A program made the translations under genes and the position numbers. From Amorphochlora amoebiformis (Eukaryota > Cercozoa > Chlorarachniophyceae), in the NCBI GenBank assembly GCA_054601695.1, contig BAAHQB010000017.1, positions 62,001 through 126,000 on the forward strand: a stretch of DNA of 64,000 bases, in the 5' to 3' direction. How positions within the stretch are numbered: position 1 is the first letter of the stretch; every line of letters begins with the position of its first letter. Below are positions 1-18,004 of this stretch, piece after piece. The notes beneath the pieces are model-generated. The model saw only the letters and a program-made list of their open reading frames with translations. It had not been told where the DNA came from and did no database searches.

Positions 1-11
1 ATACACACACA

Positions 12-57
<46 letters not shown>

Positions 58-596
58 TACCCATCCAGATAGGAGAACCTGCTGGGTCTGATCGCAGGGG
101 AAAGTGCCGTTGCTAAGATATCTCCTTAGATCCCAGACAACAGCAAACAACAAACAACCCATCTTTAGTCGATCTCATCCTAGAATCCTACAAGAGGAAT
201 GCCAACGATGTCAACTTCTGCTCTTCGAGACTACGCGTACACTCCTTACTCGTTTATTTACTATTCTACCCCGAGGGTCGCCAGATATATTATGATGCAC
301 TGACATATGGTAATATACTGCTATCATTTGCATGTACAGTACACACAAATGTATGTATTATGTACGTGCGCATATACGAGATATTAGATCTACATGTACA
401 GCCGTAGGATAAGTTTCGAATGATTGTTTAGCGATTGTGATACTTACCCAACCTGAGGCTATATAATTCGCTGTAGCCAACTTGTGACCTAAACTTACAG
501 CTATCTAGGCTATATGCTAGATATATCTGGTATATGCACATGAATCTCATATATAGCATAGTAGCTAGAAAAGCATTGAAAACACATAGATTTCAA

Positions 597-599
<3 letters not shown>

Positions 600-641
<42 letters not shown>

Positions 642-693
642 ATATTCATATGTATGATCATAAATGCATATATCATAAATACATATGTTTTAT

Positions 694-779
<86 letters not shown>

Positions 780-808
780 TATCATACAAATACACATATT
801 TTACATAA

Positions 809-863
<55 letters not shown>

Positions 864-1108
864 CAGTCACAGTATAGTTATGTGTACACTTATACTTGCT
901 TCTGAACTTATAGCCTGATAGCCTCCTAATATATGAGATGTATACAGTGTATATATCATGTGTATGTAAATACTTGCATATATATATATATATACATACA
1001 CACACACACACACACATAACACATATATATATATACATATATATAATATACATATATATATATATATATTTATATATAAAATATATGTGTGTATATACAT
1101 CTAGATAC

Positions 1109-1160
<52 letters not shown>

Positions 1161-1182
1161 TATCATGGCTAGATATATATAT

Positions 1183-1229
<47 letters not shown>

Positions 1230-1349
1230 TTTATTTATATATGTATAAATATCATGAATAATAATATATTATTTTCTAGACTCATGATATCGTAGTACAC
1301 TATGATCATGAATATTAAATTATATATATATATATATATATATATCATG

Positions 1350-1392
<43 letters not shown>
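600..1392. repeat. TA/CA microsatellite block
   Basis: Dense (TA)n with short CA and TG runs. The preceding 1-599 starts with a TA run and is otherwise unique AT-rich DNA without a supported gene. Open frames of Tyr-Ile repeats are artefacts. Confidence 0.95.
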
Positions 1393-1393
<1 letters not shown>

Positions 1394-1575
1394 GGTATCA
1401 TCTAGATCATAGAAATACTAGCTAGAGAGTATACATGAAAATGATATACTTCTGTAGACTCTATTTTCAAGGACTGTAATTGTTTAACGTAAAATTCTGC
1501 AGGCTTAAAACTCGGAGACAAGGCTATCTTAGTGACTAGCACTCACTACTGCTTGAATTGTTACGCATCCTCAAA

Positions 1576-2036
1576 CCCCTGAGCTGGTCCTGAAGGATTC
1601 TTCTCTTGATCGAATTCATCTGTTCTTCGTTCCTGTGAAAGCAATTGGCTACAACCCTAAACTGGCATGTCATGTCGGGGTCGGTTGCGAGTTTCCCATA
1701 GCAGTTGATGTTGAATATTTGATCGAGCAAGATAGAGAGCAATGGCTTGGATAGGTTCGAGAGGAAGTCTCGATTTGAGACCCGAGGGGATCCAGGAAAA
1801 GGGAGAGGTCTCGAAATGTTGGAGGAGGTAGTGAAATTTTGCGTCCTTCGGGAGAATCCCGAGCGTTGACTCCACGAGGTGACGCGTATGGATGCACAGG
1901 AAGACTGCTGAGTATTATTCATGTTGAAAGAAGCTCTTTGGCCAGGCGAAAGGACTTCCGGCGTGGAGTTATTGAACAGGAGGAAACAGGAGATGTCGCA
2001 CGAGAAATACCTTCGGGCCCAAATTCTTTTGTTTGA
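1576..2036 (+). pseudogene. Decayed plus-strand coding region, family unknown
   Basis: From a possible CTGAG acceptor at 1581 the plus strand reads LVLKDSSLDRIHLFFVPVKA, then LACHVGVGCEFPIAVDVEYL and EQDREQWLG before a TAG. One base of frameshift later the reading continues DRFERKSRFETRGDPGKGRG and LEMLEEVVKFCVLRENPER. The same frame, interrupted by two TGA codons (at 1866 and 1902), goes on to MLKEALWPGERTSGVELLNR and KYLRAQILLFDVCEF, then TAA. These pieces look like one protein broken by a frameshift and two stops, so I call it a pseudogene. A 128-codon open frame on the minus strand (1536-1922) is Ser/Arg-rich, as antisense frames usually are. Sequence error or unseen splicing could also explain the breaks. 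Confidence 0.4.
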
Positions 2037-2039
2037 TGT

Positions 2040-3110
2040 CTGTGAATTTTAAGTAAATCATGTAAATTTAACGGCAAACTCCCACCGCAAAAAGGAACGT
2101 TCAGACAACCTAATACCTGAAGATTGTGGTCAATATATTAGATTATGGCTTTTTTACTTCAGTCGTTTAATGTGAATCAGAATGAGAATAATAATCGGCT
2201 GACCATAAATTTACCAATCAATCATAGAAATCCATTTCCCGCGCGTCGAAGATTGAATCCCGGGATTAATTGTGAGAATCGGATTTTGGAACTCAATACT
2301 GCCAACCCGCTAACCAGCGCTTAGGCACTTCGTAAATTTACATAACAATATATTAATTCATTCCCCACCCCCCCCTTCTATGGGAGGAGTGCCGGATATT
2401 AATTCTTTCGACATATGGATATTCATTCGAAATCCAAGGCGATAATTATATATATAACGTGCGCCTGATGACCATGATGACTTAGGTTATTGATAATCTT
2501 CTATTCAAGTAGCCTGGCAATGAAAATATACGTACATACGAGTAATGCGACAAGACGAACTTAAGCTAATTCTAGTTGTAATTGTTGAGCAGTAAGTAAG
2601 TTTGAAAAGTGTTACATGCATGCAGTCTCAATGAATCTGTCTCATAGACACTAGTACTATAGCTAGCAAAATCACTAAATGCATCCCAGTTGCATCCTCG
2701 CAATGATTCTGTCTACTGAGATTACTAGGCTCGCATCGAATCAAATCTCTAGAAAGTATATAAATCTAGTTAATATTGATAAGAATTAACGTCATTGCAT
2801 AACAGTGCGTAACCTGGAACAGCGCAATCATGCATAAGTTATAAAAGGCTAGATCACGATTTTCAGCCCAGAGTTATACATGTATGTAGCCTATTGATTA
2901 TAGTGCCGGATGATCCGCTGATCGGATGACTACGCAATCTAGTGCTTGCGCGGCCACGAAGGTAATTTGAAGATCTTAGTGACGTCGACGTACATGGTTA
3001 TGAAGCACAACACAGGAGCGATATATACCACGGCTCTTAAACCCCTAGACCACGTCCTGCCTACAATTACACTAGTTACATGCCATTATACATGTAATAT
3101 ACATGTGTAA
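2040..3110. other. Unique AT-rich spacer, no gene seen
   Basis: About 1 kb of non-repetitive DNA with a short C-run (near 2365). No open frame with exon-like ends, and no RNA gene that I can recognise. Confidence 0.6.
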
Positions 3111-3119
3111 AAAACATTA

Positions 3120-4460
<1,341 letters not shown>

Positions 4461-4764
4461 ACAACCTATATTATAAAAAATATAATATTAAGTTTATCAC
4501 GACAGTTAGGAATACAGGTTAGAGCTAAGTGTAACTGTGATCTACAACCAACCAACCCGAGCGATTAAATCAGAACATAAACAACGGTCCACCATCTGCA
4601 AATATTGCCTGCAAACCCACCTGGAGGTATCCCTCTCTTCTTCCAGTACCATTCTCCATAATTCACGTAAACCTATGTATTTTTAATAAAATTCCCTAAG
4701 CTTTCGTTACACTAAGGATAGATTCGGGCTAGGGTAAGACTTCAGATTGGGACGTAGGGATCTT

Positions 4765-4855
4765 TGGGTTAGGGTTAGGGATAGGGTTAGGATTAGGGTT
4801 AGGGATAGGTTAGGGGTTAGGGTTTTGGTTAGGGTTAGGGTTAGGGTTAGAGTTG
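4765..4855 (+). repeat. Short interstitial TTAGGG array
   Basis: About 90 bp of ttagggttaggg with few changes, within 450 bp of otherwise unique DNA (4465-4910) in which I see no gene. Confidence 0.9.
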
Positions 4856-4909
4856 TGAGGACCTCTTCTTCGGGAGGGATGTCTCTTGTGGCTAGAATAA
4901 CGGCCTGAG

Positions 4910-6800
<1,891 letters not shown>

Positions 6801-6849
6801 ATATTTAAGAGTATACTACCTGCATCGATAAAAACATTTGTAGATAAAC

Positions 6850-8040
6850 CTAATGGAATATTAACGGTATATGTGCCGCTAAGATTATGTTAGTAGATAC
6901 TTCAATTGAATATTAACGATATAAGTCCTGTTAAGATTGTGTTTGTAGATAGTTCAACTGAATATTAACGATGTAAGTCCTGCTAAGATTGTGTTTGTAG
7001 ATACTTCAACTGAATATTAACGATATAAGGCTATTTAGATTGTGTTTGTATATAAGGCTATTTAGATTGTGTTTGTAGATAGTTCTAACTGAATATTAAC
7101 GATATAAGGCTATTTAGATTGTGTTTGTAGATAGTTCTAACGGAATATTAACGATATAAGGCTATATAGATTGTGTTTGTAGATAGTTCTAACTGAATAT
7201 TAACGATATAAGGCTATTTAGATTGTGTTTGTAGATAGTTCTAACGGAATATTAACGATATAAGGCTATTTAGATTGTGTTTGTAGATAGTTCTAACGGA
7301 ATAGTAACGATATAAGGCTATTTAGATTGTGTTTGTAGATAGTTCTAACGGAATAGTAACGATATAAGGCTATATAGATTGTGTTTGTAGATAGTTCTAA
7401 CTGAATATTAACGGTATAAGGCTATTTAGATTGTGTTTGTAGATAGTTCTAACTGAATATTAACGATATAAGGCTATTTAGATTGTGTTTGTAGATAGTT
7501 CTAACGGAATATTAACGATATAAGGCTATATAGATTGTGTTTGTAGATAGTTCTAACTGAATATTAACGATATAAGGCTATTTAGATTGTGTTTGTAGAT
7601 AGTTCTAACGGAATAGTAACGATATAAGGCTATTTAGATTGTGTTTGTAGATAGTTCTAACGGAATAGTAACGATATAAGGCTATATAGATTGTGTTTGT
7701 AGATAGTTCTAACGGAATATTAACGATATAAGGCTATTTAGATTGTGTTTGTAGATAGTTCTAACTGAATATTAACGATATAAGGCTATTTAGATTGTGT
7801 TTGTAGATAGTTCTAACGGAATATTAACGATATAAGGCTATTGAGATTGTGTTTGTAGATAGTTCTACGGAATATTAACGATATAAGGGTAGTTTGAGTG
7901 TGTTTGTAGATAGTTCTAACGGAATATTAACGATATAAGGGTACTTTGAGTGTGTTTGTAGATAGTTCTAACGGAATATTAACGATATAAGGGTACTTTG
8001 AGTGTGTTTGTAGCTAACGGAATACGATATAAGTTCTTCT
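6850..8040. repeat. 52-bp minisatellite, about 23 copies
   Basis: Unit of 52 bp of the form gaatattaacgatataaggc / tatttagattgtgtttgtag / atagttctaact. The period is 52 in the centre (for example gatagttcta at 7078 and 7130). Copies at both ends are older and shorter (aagtcctgctaag at the left, aagggtactttgag at the right). Central copies differ at a few fixed positions (T/C before gaata; tattta/tatata; attaac/agtaac), which gives a readable variant map. Confidence 0.95.
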
Positions 8041-8069
8041 TAAATTGTGTTACATGCACATCTTTACAT

Positions 8070-8880
<811 letters not shown>

Positions 8881-9082
8881 CTCTCTCCCTCTCTCTCTCT
8901 CTGTCGACAATGTTGGCCAGCCTGCGCGCTCTGGAAACATACTTTTTCGCCACGCCCGGGCCGAAAAATAAAGAATTATATAGATTTTCATGTTAAATCC
9001 TTTATTTGAGTGTAGAGAGCGCAATAAAGGCTCACAAACCTTCGTATACGAGCCTCGGTTCATGTCAGCGGCCGTTGGTGGG

Positions 9083-9185
9083 GCTCTCTCTTCTCTCTCT
9101 CTCTCCTGTCCTCTCTTTCGCCTGTGTCTCGTGGCTCTCCCTCCCCCTCATTTTTCTATTTCTCACAGTAGTTTTTTTTCCTGGT
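9083..9185. other. Pyrimidine-rich tract in an unassigned region (8880-9900)
   Basis: ctctctctcttctctctctc-like sequence. The surrounding kilobase (8880-9900) is mixed unique DNA and TA runs (9268-9415). Short coding-like pieces exist (about 9218-9248), but none has two supported exon ends. Confidence 0.6.
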
Positions 9186-9265
9186 GAATTTTGTATTTGT
9201 ACCCGTATATTCGCAGATCTGTTCGCCTTTTCGGATACATGTTCGGGTGAAAAGTCCGAGACCTA

Positions 9266-9313
<48 letters not shown>

Positions 9314-9332
9314 GTGTATATATATATATATC

Positions 9333-9371
<39 letters not shown>

Positions 9372-9383
9372 ATATTTATTTAC

Positions 9384-9417
<34 letters not shown>

Positions 9418-9904
9418 GATATATAAATGGGTGTCTAGAGTGCGATTGTATACAGGAATCATGTTGCACTACCTTTTGTTGATTGCATTACATTCGAATT
9501 TACTACACTGCATTATACCATTATGTATGTGCAAAATTGCATTATATATTGTATTAGAGGTTGTCATGGTGTATAGCACTGCATTATCTTGTATTATACA
9601 TTGTCATGGTTGAAAACATCAAGTTGATTTTATTTCCCATTCAGTGATACAACCAAAAAAAACGTACTCAAAAACAATGAAAAACAAATGAATTTGCAAG
9701 ATATGACAAAGTTTATCATTTTCAAAGCGACAATTTTTATCATTTTCAAAGCCGTGGCTTACAGTACGGTATGAAATAACAGGATGTATACACAACAACA
9801 TACCATAATATTACAACACTAGTACGAGCACACGAATATTTTAATATTCATACCGTATTATCATATGAATCTATTAGAATTAATGTTTCTACAAGTATTT
9901 GTTA

Positions 9905-10010
9905 AGAGATCCCAAAAATCCTACGATTCGCGTGAGATTCGAAGTACAGGGTGAGGAGCAAGTGCAACAACGGAAATTTCTGAGACAACGCGAGCAGAAT
10001 ATTGAAATTT
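9905..10010 (+). CDS. Possible isolated plus-strand exon
   Basis: The stretch following a TTAAG acceptor-like site encodes DPKNPTIRVRFEVQGEEQ, then QQRKFLRQREQNIEI, and ends at a good donor-like GTAAGT. The composition looks like real protein, with charged helical residues. It ends just before the stop of the small minus-strand gene, so the two would be convergent. I found no neighbouring plus-strand exon that clearly joins it. It could equally be chance coding potential in the 3' flank of the minus-strand gene. Confidence 0.25.
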
Positions 10011-10017
10011 GTAAGTA

Positions 10018-10624
10018 TTACAAACCTGCTCCTGGAATTTTCGACGGCTTAACCATCAACCTTGCGTCTCCCAAGACCCCCATCTCAACCCAACGTCGAA
10101 TAGTCTTAGATCGCATCGCTCTTTCCACGCTTCTCGCCCGACCCACCGCCCCCGAGCGAAAGATCGCGCCCTCGGTGAATCTCATAGCTTTCATGGCGGC
10201 AACTTGCCCACGAATTAAAAACAATAAAACATTTATTTATCGTGGAAAAAAATCCCAATAAACAACCAAAGTTTCGAAAATCAGGGGAAGCGTTGGAAAA
10301 GTACAGGGTACAGTTGGTGTTTCAATGGGTTATTAATTTACAAAGGGGGGGGGGGAAGGAGAAGTCGTATCCGGAAGCGATATCCCGCGTTGTGCTTCAA
10401 ACGGTACCTTCTATTAGAGGGTTAAAGTTTGGCACGTGGCTGTAGGTCGCCTTAATAAACTTTAATTTATCGGATTCGACCATGTCGAGCAAGTGTGTGT
10501 CCAGCTTTCTTCGAAGGTCGTTCCCACCCCCCACGGCCCTCCATTTTCGAAAAAGAGGATACCTAGGGAGGAGGGGTACCTCCAGAAGCATGTTGGGTTT
10601 GCGATATCTCTGGGGTGCGCTCAT
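10018..10624 (-). CDS. Small two-exon gene, 133-residue basic protein of unknown function
   Basis: Exon 1 is 10408-10624, starting at ATG 10622-10624; exon 2 is 10018-10202 and ends with TAA 10018-10020. The 205-bp intron is GT-AG (GAAG|GTACCG ... GCAAG|TTGCC) and keeps frame, giving 133 codons with no internal stop. The protein starts MSAPQRYRKPNMLLEVPLLP, continues with a basic segment (RYPLFRKWRA), a helix (NDLRRKLDTHLLDMVESDKL), and a second Arg-rich helical part (AMRSKTIRRWVEMGVLGDAR). It is strongly basic, with no signal peptide or membrane segment. Size and charge would suit an organellar ribosomal or assembly protein, but I recognise no family. Plus-strand open frames overlap exon 2; the minus model is preferred because it has start, splice sites and stop together. 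Confidence 0.55.
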
Positions 10625-10639
10625 TGTGCGTGCTTATGG

Positions 10640-11019
10640 GGGGTACATTTCCCATAATATCATTAGTCAAAACATCATTCTTCTAAAAGAAATCCTTGCT
10701 CTCTTTTCCCTTTACCCTCCTTCTCGCTCTCTCTATTTTGTCTTCTTCCCCGTCCCTCTCCCTTCCTCTCCCCTCCTTGCTTTCTCCTTCCTCTTTAATG
10801 GAAAAACTTTTGTACAAAGCCTGGGTGACGACCCTGTGGATATCAAGTCTTTAGACCTCGATGGGTACCTTTAAGCATTCTTCACCTAAAGCTCTTTTTT
10901 TTCAATTCTAAATTTAAGCCCATGAATGAGGGTTGTCGGGAGCATAATGCTAACCCCTACCACTGTGGTGAGTCCTGGTTCAACACATATAATCCACGTT
11001 CTTGAATTTTCATATGTAA

Positions 11020-11093
<74 letters not shown>

Positions 11094-11520
11094 TGAAAAG
11101 ATTGCCATATGAAATGTACCTAATTGGCGTGTAAACGTTGTTGCGGCATCTGAGTGTCGATTATAGTGGTGTACAGTCTGAGGTGTTCGATAAACTAGGG
11201 TTGCGGGCCTTCTAAAATCAGGGAAAGCACAGAATATAGCCTTCCTTACTGGAGCGGTATACAGTTATACAAATCATCCAATTGAGAAATGTTATATTTG
11301 GAACCCTAGCCTTGTCTCAGTGCTACTCTCTTCTCTCTCTATCTCTCTTCATCTATCCTCTCGCTCGTTGACTCACGATATATCTTTTACTCATCCTCCT
11401 CTGCCCCCCCTCCCTCTCTCTCTCTCCTCTTTTCCTCCCTCTCTCTCCTCTCCTCCGTTATCTCCTACTCTTATCTCACTTTCTCTCTCATCTCTCCGAC
11501 TATTATTCCCTTACTCTAAG
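10640..11520. other. Pyrimidine-rich and TA-rich spacer
   Basis: Pyrimidine tracts at 10690-10795 and 11325-11515, a TA run at 11025-11090, and unique DNA between. A possible 43-base plus-strand exon (10824-10866, LGDDPVDIKSLDLD) follows the first tract but has no partner. Confidence 0.6.
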
Positions 11521-11639
11521 TCTGCCTCAACCTAATCCCAACCCCAGGGAATATCGGTGGGCGCCGGTATCCCCGATTTTCGATCCCCAGGAGGGATGTA
11601 CGACACTTTGCGACCGGAACTGCTAACGGTACGGTGACA

Positions 11640-12080
11640 GGGAGAGTCGGGGTTAGCGTTAGCGTTAACGTTCGCGTTAGGGTTGAGTTAGGTTGGGGGG
11701 AGATGACACTAAAGCATATCATAACCCTAATCTTTTTACCAGGCGACGAGGGAAGAGCGAAGGCAAATCTACCTTATTTTCCCCAGATCCCAAACTCTAA
11801 CCCTATCCCAAACTCTAACCCTATCCCAAACTCTAACCCTATCCCAAACTCTGACCTTGAGCAGAAAAATCACGAGTTTTAGTGCTCAGTCTGCTTCCAA
11901 AACCCACACCTGACCTCTAATCTTAAACCTTATCTCTAATCCTAAACCTTACCTCTAATCCTAAACCACACCTCTAATCCTAAACCTCACCGCTAATCCT
12001 AACCATAGCTTAAATCCTAAACCTTACCTCTTATCCTACAGCTTACCTCTAATCCCAAAGCTTACCCTGACCGTAACCGA
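11640..12080. repeat. Degenerate telomere-like and derived tandem repeats
   Basis: 11640-11700 is gttagcgttaacgttcgcgt-like. 11790-11850 is four copies of a 19-base unit, ccctatcccaaactctaac. 11915-12070 is a 17-19 base unit of the form aaaccttacctctaatcct. All look derived from ccctaa. Confidence 0.85.
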
Positions 12081-12174
12081 AGGTTTATGGCCATGGAACC
12101 ATCAGCTGTTGTTTCGTGGGATATATTCCGTAGGGATTGGGGTTTGGGTTGGCCAAGGGTTAGCTTGGTGTTGT

Positions 12175-12690
<516 letters not shown>

Positions 12691-12946
12691 TACTATATAT
12701 AGTTATATGTACAGATGATGTCATATCCAAACATGTACGTATACACATGCATATGTAACGCACTTACAGGTGGTAACCAGTTTCCCTATCTAGAGCTAAG
12801 AAGGCCCTTCATCTTAGGAATCGCTGGTTTATACCCACATACAAACCTATACATGCTCTTTATAACAATAAGAGGATCATATAAACGTAGATGCCTCATA
12901 ACATGCATACTTTATATCAACATGCATATGCATATCAGCATTCATG

Positions 12947-13430
12947 GCTGATATCGAGATATATGGGAGTACGTTAGGATGTATGCATCAGACACGTGTA
13001 AGATGTAAGCATACATAGCTGATATCGAGATATATGGGAGTACGTTAGGATGTATGCATCAGACACGTGTAAGATGTAAGCATACATAGCTGATATCGAG
13101 ATATATGGGAGTACGTTAGGATGTATGCATCAGACACGTGTAAGATGTAAGCATACATAGCTGATATCGAGATATATGGGAGTACGTTAGGATGTATGCA
13201 TCAGACACGTGTAAGATGTAAGCATACATAGCTGATATCGAGATATATGGGAGTACGTTAGGATGTATGCATCAGACACGTGTAAGATGTAAGCATACAT
13301 AGCTGATATCGAGATATATGGGAGTACGTTAGGATGTATGCATCAGACACGTGTAAGATGTAAGCATACATAGCTGATATCGAGATATATGGGAGTACGT
13401 TAGGATGTATGCATCCGACACATGTAACTA
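12947..13430. repeat. 71-bp minisatellite, 7 near-identical copies
   Basis: Unit starts gctgatatcgagatatatgg at 12947, 13018, 13089, 13160, 13231, 13302 and 13373 (period 71). Copies are identical over most of their length; the last is partial with two changes. Such uniformity suggests recent expansion. Confidence 0.97.
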
Positions 13431-13434
13431 TCAA

Positions 13435-13562
13435 GTGTGTGTATATATGTATGTATATACATATATGTGTATGTATGTATATATATACACATATATATTA
13501 TAATATACTTAAATTCTACACACACACACACACACATATGTATGTGTGTATGTGTATATATG

Positions 13563-13607
<45 letters not shown>

Positions 13608-13789
13608 TTATATATATACATACACACATGACCATAATATACACACATTCCATAAACAAAAAAATATACACCCATGTCCTCAGAACAAAAATGGAAGCCA
13701 TTCTATATGTATGTATGTGTATATGTATATGTGTATATATGTATATGTATATATATATGTGTGTGTATGTGTAAATATATGTATTTATG

Positions 13790-13829
<40 letters not shown>

Positions 13830-13900
13830 AACATGTATTCTATACATACATCTCCGTATATCTATATATAACACATGTCCTCAGAACAAAAATGGAAACC
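13435..13900. repeat. TA/TG/CA microsatellite block
   Basis: Includes two copies of a 23-bp piece, catgtcctcagaacaaaaatgga (about 13672 and 13874), flanking TA/TG runs. Confidence 0.9.
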
Positions 13901-13959
13901 CACCCTAAGCCATTTTTTCATCAAGCTGTGCGACCAGAAAAACATGCTAAAACGGTTGC

Positions 13960-14250
13960 TTAAGGGTTATATGCTTACTGTTAGGCTTAGGCTCGTGCTT
14001 GGGTATATACTTACTGTTAGGGTTAGGCTTATACATGGTTATATACTTAGTGTTAGGGTTAGGCTCATACTTAGGTTTAGAGCTAGAGTTAGCATTTTTG
14101 TTAGGGTTTTGTGTCATGGTTAGGGTTTCAGTTAGAGTTAGGGTTAGGTTATGGTTTAGGGAAAGGATTATGGTTAAGGTTAGGGTTAGGGTTAAGGTAA
14201 GGGTTATGTTTGAGGTTGGGGTTATGTTTATGGTTTGGATTAGGATTTAA
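13960..14250 (+). repeat. Degenerate TTAGGG-type telomere-like array
   Basis: Reads ttagggtt in many diverged forms on the plus strand (gttagggttaggct, ttagggttagggttaagg), with a longer imperfect period at its start (tatacttactgttagg...). No gene is seen in it. Confidence 0.85.
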
Positions 14251-14273
14251 ATGTATATGTATGTATATGTATG

Positions 14274-14875
<602 letters not shown>

Positions 14876-14879
14876 TAAA

Positions 14880-15002
14880 TCCTACGGTTTAACCCGTCCC
14901 TAACCCTAACCCTAACCCTAACCCTAACTCTAACCCCAAGCATCGACAAGAGCAAGATTGTACCTGTGCACGGATCGCTGGTGTTACACTATATATGTAT
15001 GT

Positions 15003-15059
<57 letters not shown>

Positions 15060-15153
15060 TATGAATATTATAATTATGGACATATTATATAGGTGTATAT
15101 ACACATGTATATATATATATATATATATGGTATGAATATATATATATATGGTA

Positions 15154-15213
<60 letters not shown>

Positions 15214-16130
15214 TAAGCGCAATATGGCAAACCAAAACCGAAAAGCCCATCCATGAATCCAACTCGAATCCTAACCCTAACGCCCAAACCTAACCCTAAC
15301 CTAACCCTAACCCACCTTGACCCTAACCCTAACCCTAACGCTGACCCTAACCCTAACCCTGACCCTAACCCTAACCCTAACCCTAACCGTAGGGAATAGC
15401 TTCCTGTGAGTTTTGCGGAGCCGATTACCCTTTCGACAAATTTCGTCAGCAGGTAAAAACTAACCCAACCTTAACCCTCACCCTAACCCTAACCATAGAC
15501 TTAACCCTAACCCTAGACTTAACCCTAACCCTAACCCTGACGAAAATCTCCGCCGAACCTAGGTATCGACGAAAATCCGTGATATCTACGGGAAGGACTC
15601 AAAAGTAACACCCTAACCCTAACCCTAACCCTAACCCTAACTCTAACCCCTAACGTAGCTCACTCTACCTTAACCCTCACCCTCGTCTAACCCTAACCCA
15701 GACCCTAACCTTAACCCTAAATTAGTCCTACCCGACATCTGAACCTTAACGTAACCCTAACCCTACCATGTCCCTGTCCTCCAGCGTAACCCTAACCCTA
15801 GTTCGGACCTAAACCTCATGGTCTCGCTGTCGGTCGCTCGCTCCCTTGCTCCTTCCCCTCCCTTCTTCCTCTCAGCATTTCCAACATTCGCAATTTTTTT
15901 GTCTTGCTTTTGCCCCTAGCCTTACCCAAATAGTATACTCTAATCCTACCCTAACCGTGATACTACGCTCACCGTATCCTACTCTAACTGTGCCCTGGCC
16001 CTAACCCTAACCCTAACCCTAACCCTAACCCCTAGCCTTACCCTAATGGTACACTCTAATCCTCCCTACTCTAACTGTGCCCTAACCCTAACGCTAATCT
16101 GTTCCTAGGCTAACCCTAACCTATCCTTAA
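14880..16130 (-). repeat. CCCTAA arrays with unique spacers
   Basis: Runs of perfect and degenerate ccctaa at 14880-14935, 15270-15390, 15465-15540, 15608-15660 and 15690-16130. Between them are short unique pieces (15391-15460, 15541-15607) and a pyrimidine tract near 15840-15910. No coding sequence is seen. Confidence 0.92.
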
Positions 16131-16189
16131 ACCCTCAGGCGCCGAATAAATCTGAGAATATTCTATGTCTCAATTGCAAGAAGCCCGGG

Positions 16190-16790
16190 TTAGACTTGGG
16201 GTTAGGACTAGGGTTAGACTTGGGTTAGGGTTAGGGTTAGACTTGGGTTAGGTTTAGGGTTAGACTTGGGTTAGGACTAGGGTTAGGACTAGGGTTAGAC
16301 TAGGGTTAGACTTGGGTTAGGGTTAGGTTAGACTTGGGTTAGGGTTAGGTTAGACTTGGGTTAGGACTAGGGTTAGACTTGGGTTAGGACTAGGGTTAGA
16401 CTTGGGTTAGGACTAGGGTTAGACTTGGGTTAGGGTTAGGTTAGACTTGGGTTAGGACTAGGGTTAGACTTGGGTTAGGACTAGGGTTAGACTTGGGTTA
16501 GGACTAGGGTTAGACTTGGGTTAGGACTAGGGTTAGACTTGGGTTAGGGTTAGGTTAGACTTGGGTTAGGACTAGGGTTAGACTTGGGTTAGGACTAGGG
16601 TTAGACTTGGGTTAGGACTAGGGTTAGATTTGGGTTAGGACTAGGGTTAGACTTGGGTTAGGACTAGGGTTAGACTTGGGTTAGGACTAGGGTTAGATTT
16701 GGGTTAGGACTAGGGTTAGACTTGGGTTAGGGTGAGGTTAGACTTGGGTTAGGGTTAGGTTAGACTTGGGTTAGGACTAGGACTAGAAAG
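16190..16790 (+). repeat. 24-bp higher-order repeat derived from TTAGGG
   Basis: Unit gggttagacttgggttagga + ctag, about 25 copies, with an occasional variant ending gggttaggttag. It is a multiple of the 6-base telomere unit carrying fixed substitutions (TTAGAC, TTGGGT, TAGGAC), on the strand opposite to the CCCTAA array just to the left. Confidence 0.93.
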
Positions 16791-16856
16791 TCTTGGGAAG
16801 GACATCTTTTTATGTGCTACTGTGTATACATAAATATGCACTTTAATCTCTCTACA

Positions 16857-17900
<1,044 letters not shown>

Positions 17901-18004
17901 TGGGCACGATAAATGTATAATCGCGAGCTACCCTGACCGTCCTCTAACCTTAGGAGTTCGATATAGCATGCAGAAAAGACTTTCCAAATCAAGTAATTAA
18001 ATGC

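Noticed and set aside
1536-1922. 128-codon minus-strand open frame
   Set aside because: Ser/Arg/Asn-rich composition typical of antisense; the plus strand shows more protein-like pieces, though broken. Not excluded.
10272-10307. Possible plus-strand exon (FRKSGEALEKYR)
   Set aside because: Lies in the intron of the small minus-strand gene and has no partner exon.
10482-10874. 130-codon plus-strand open frame
   Set aside because: Overlaps exon 1 of the small minus-strand gene and runs into a pyrimidine tract; no splice or family support.
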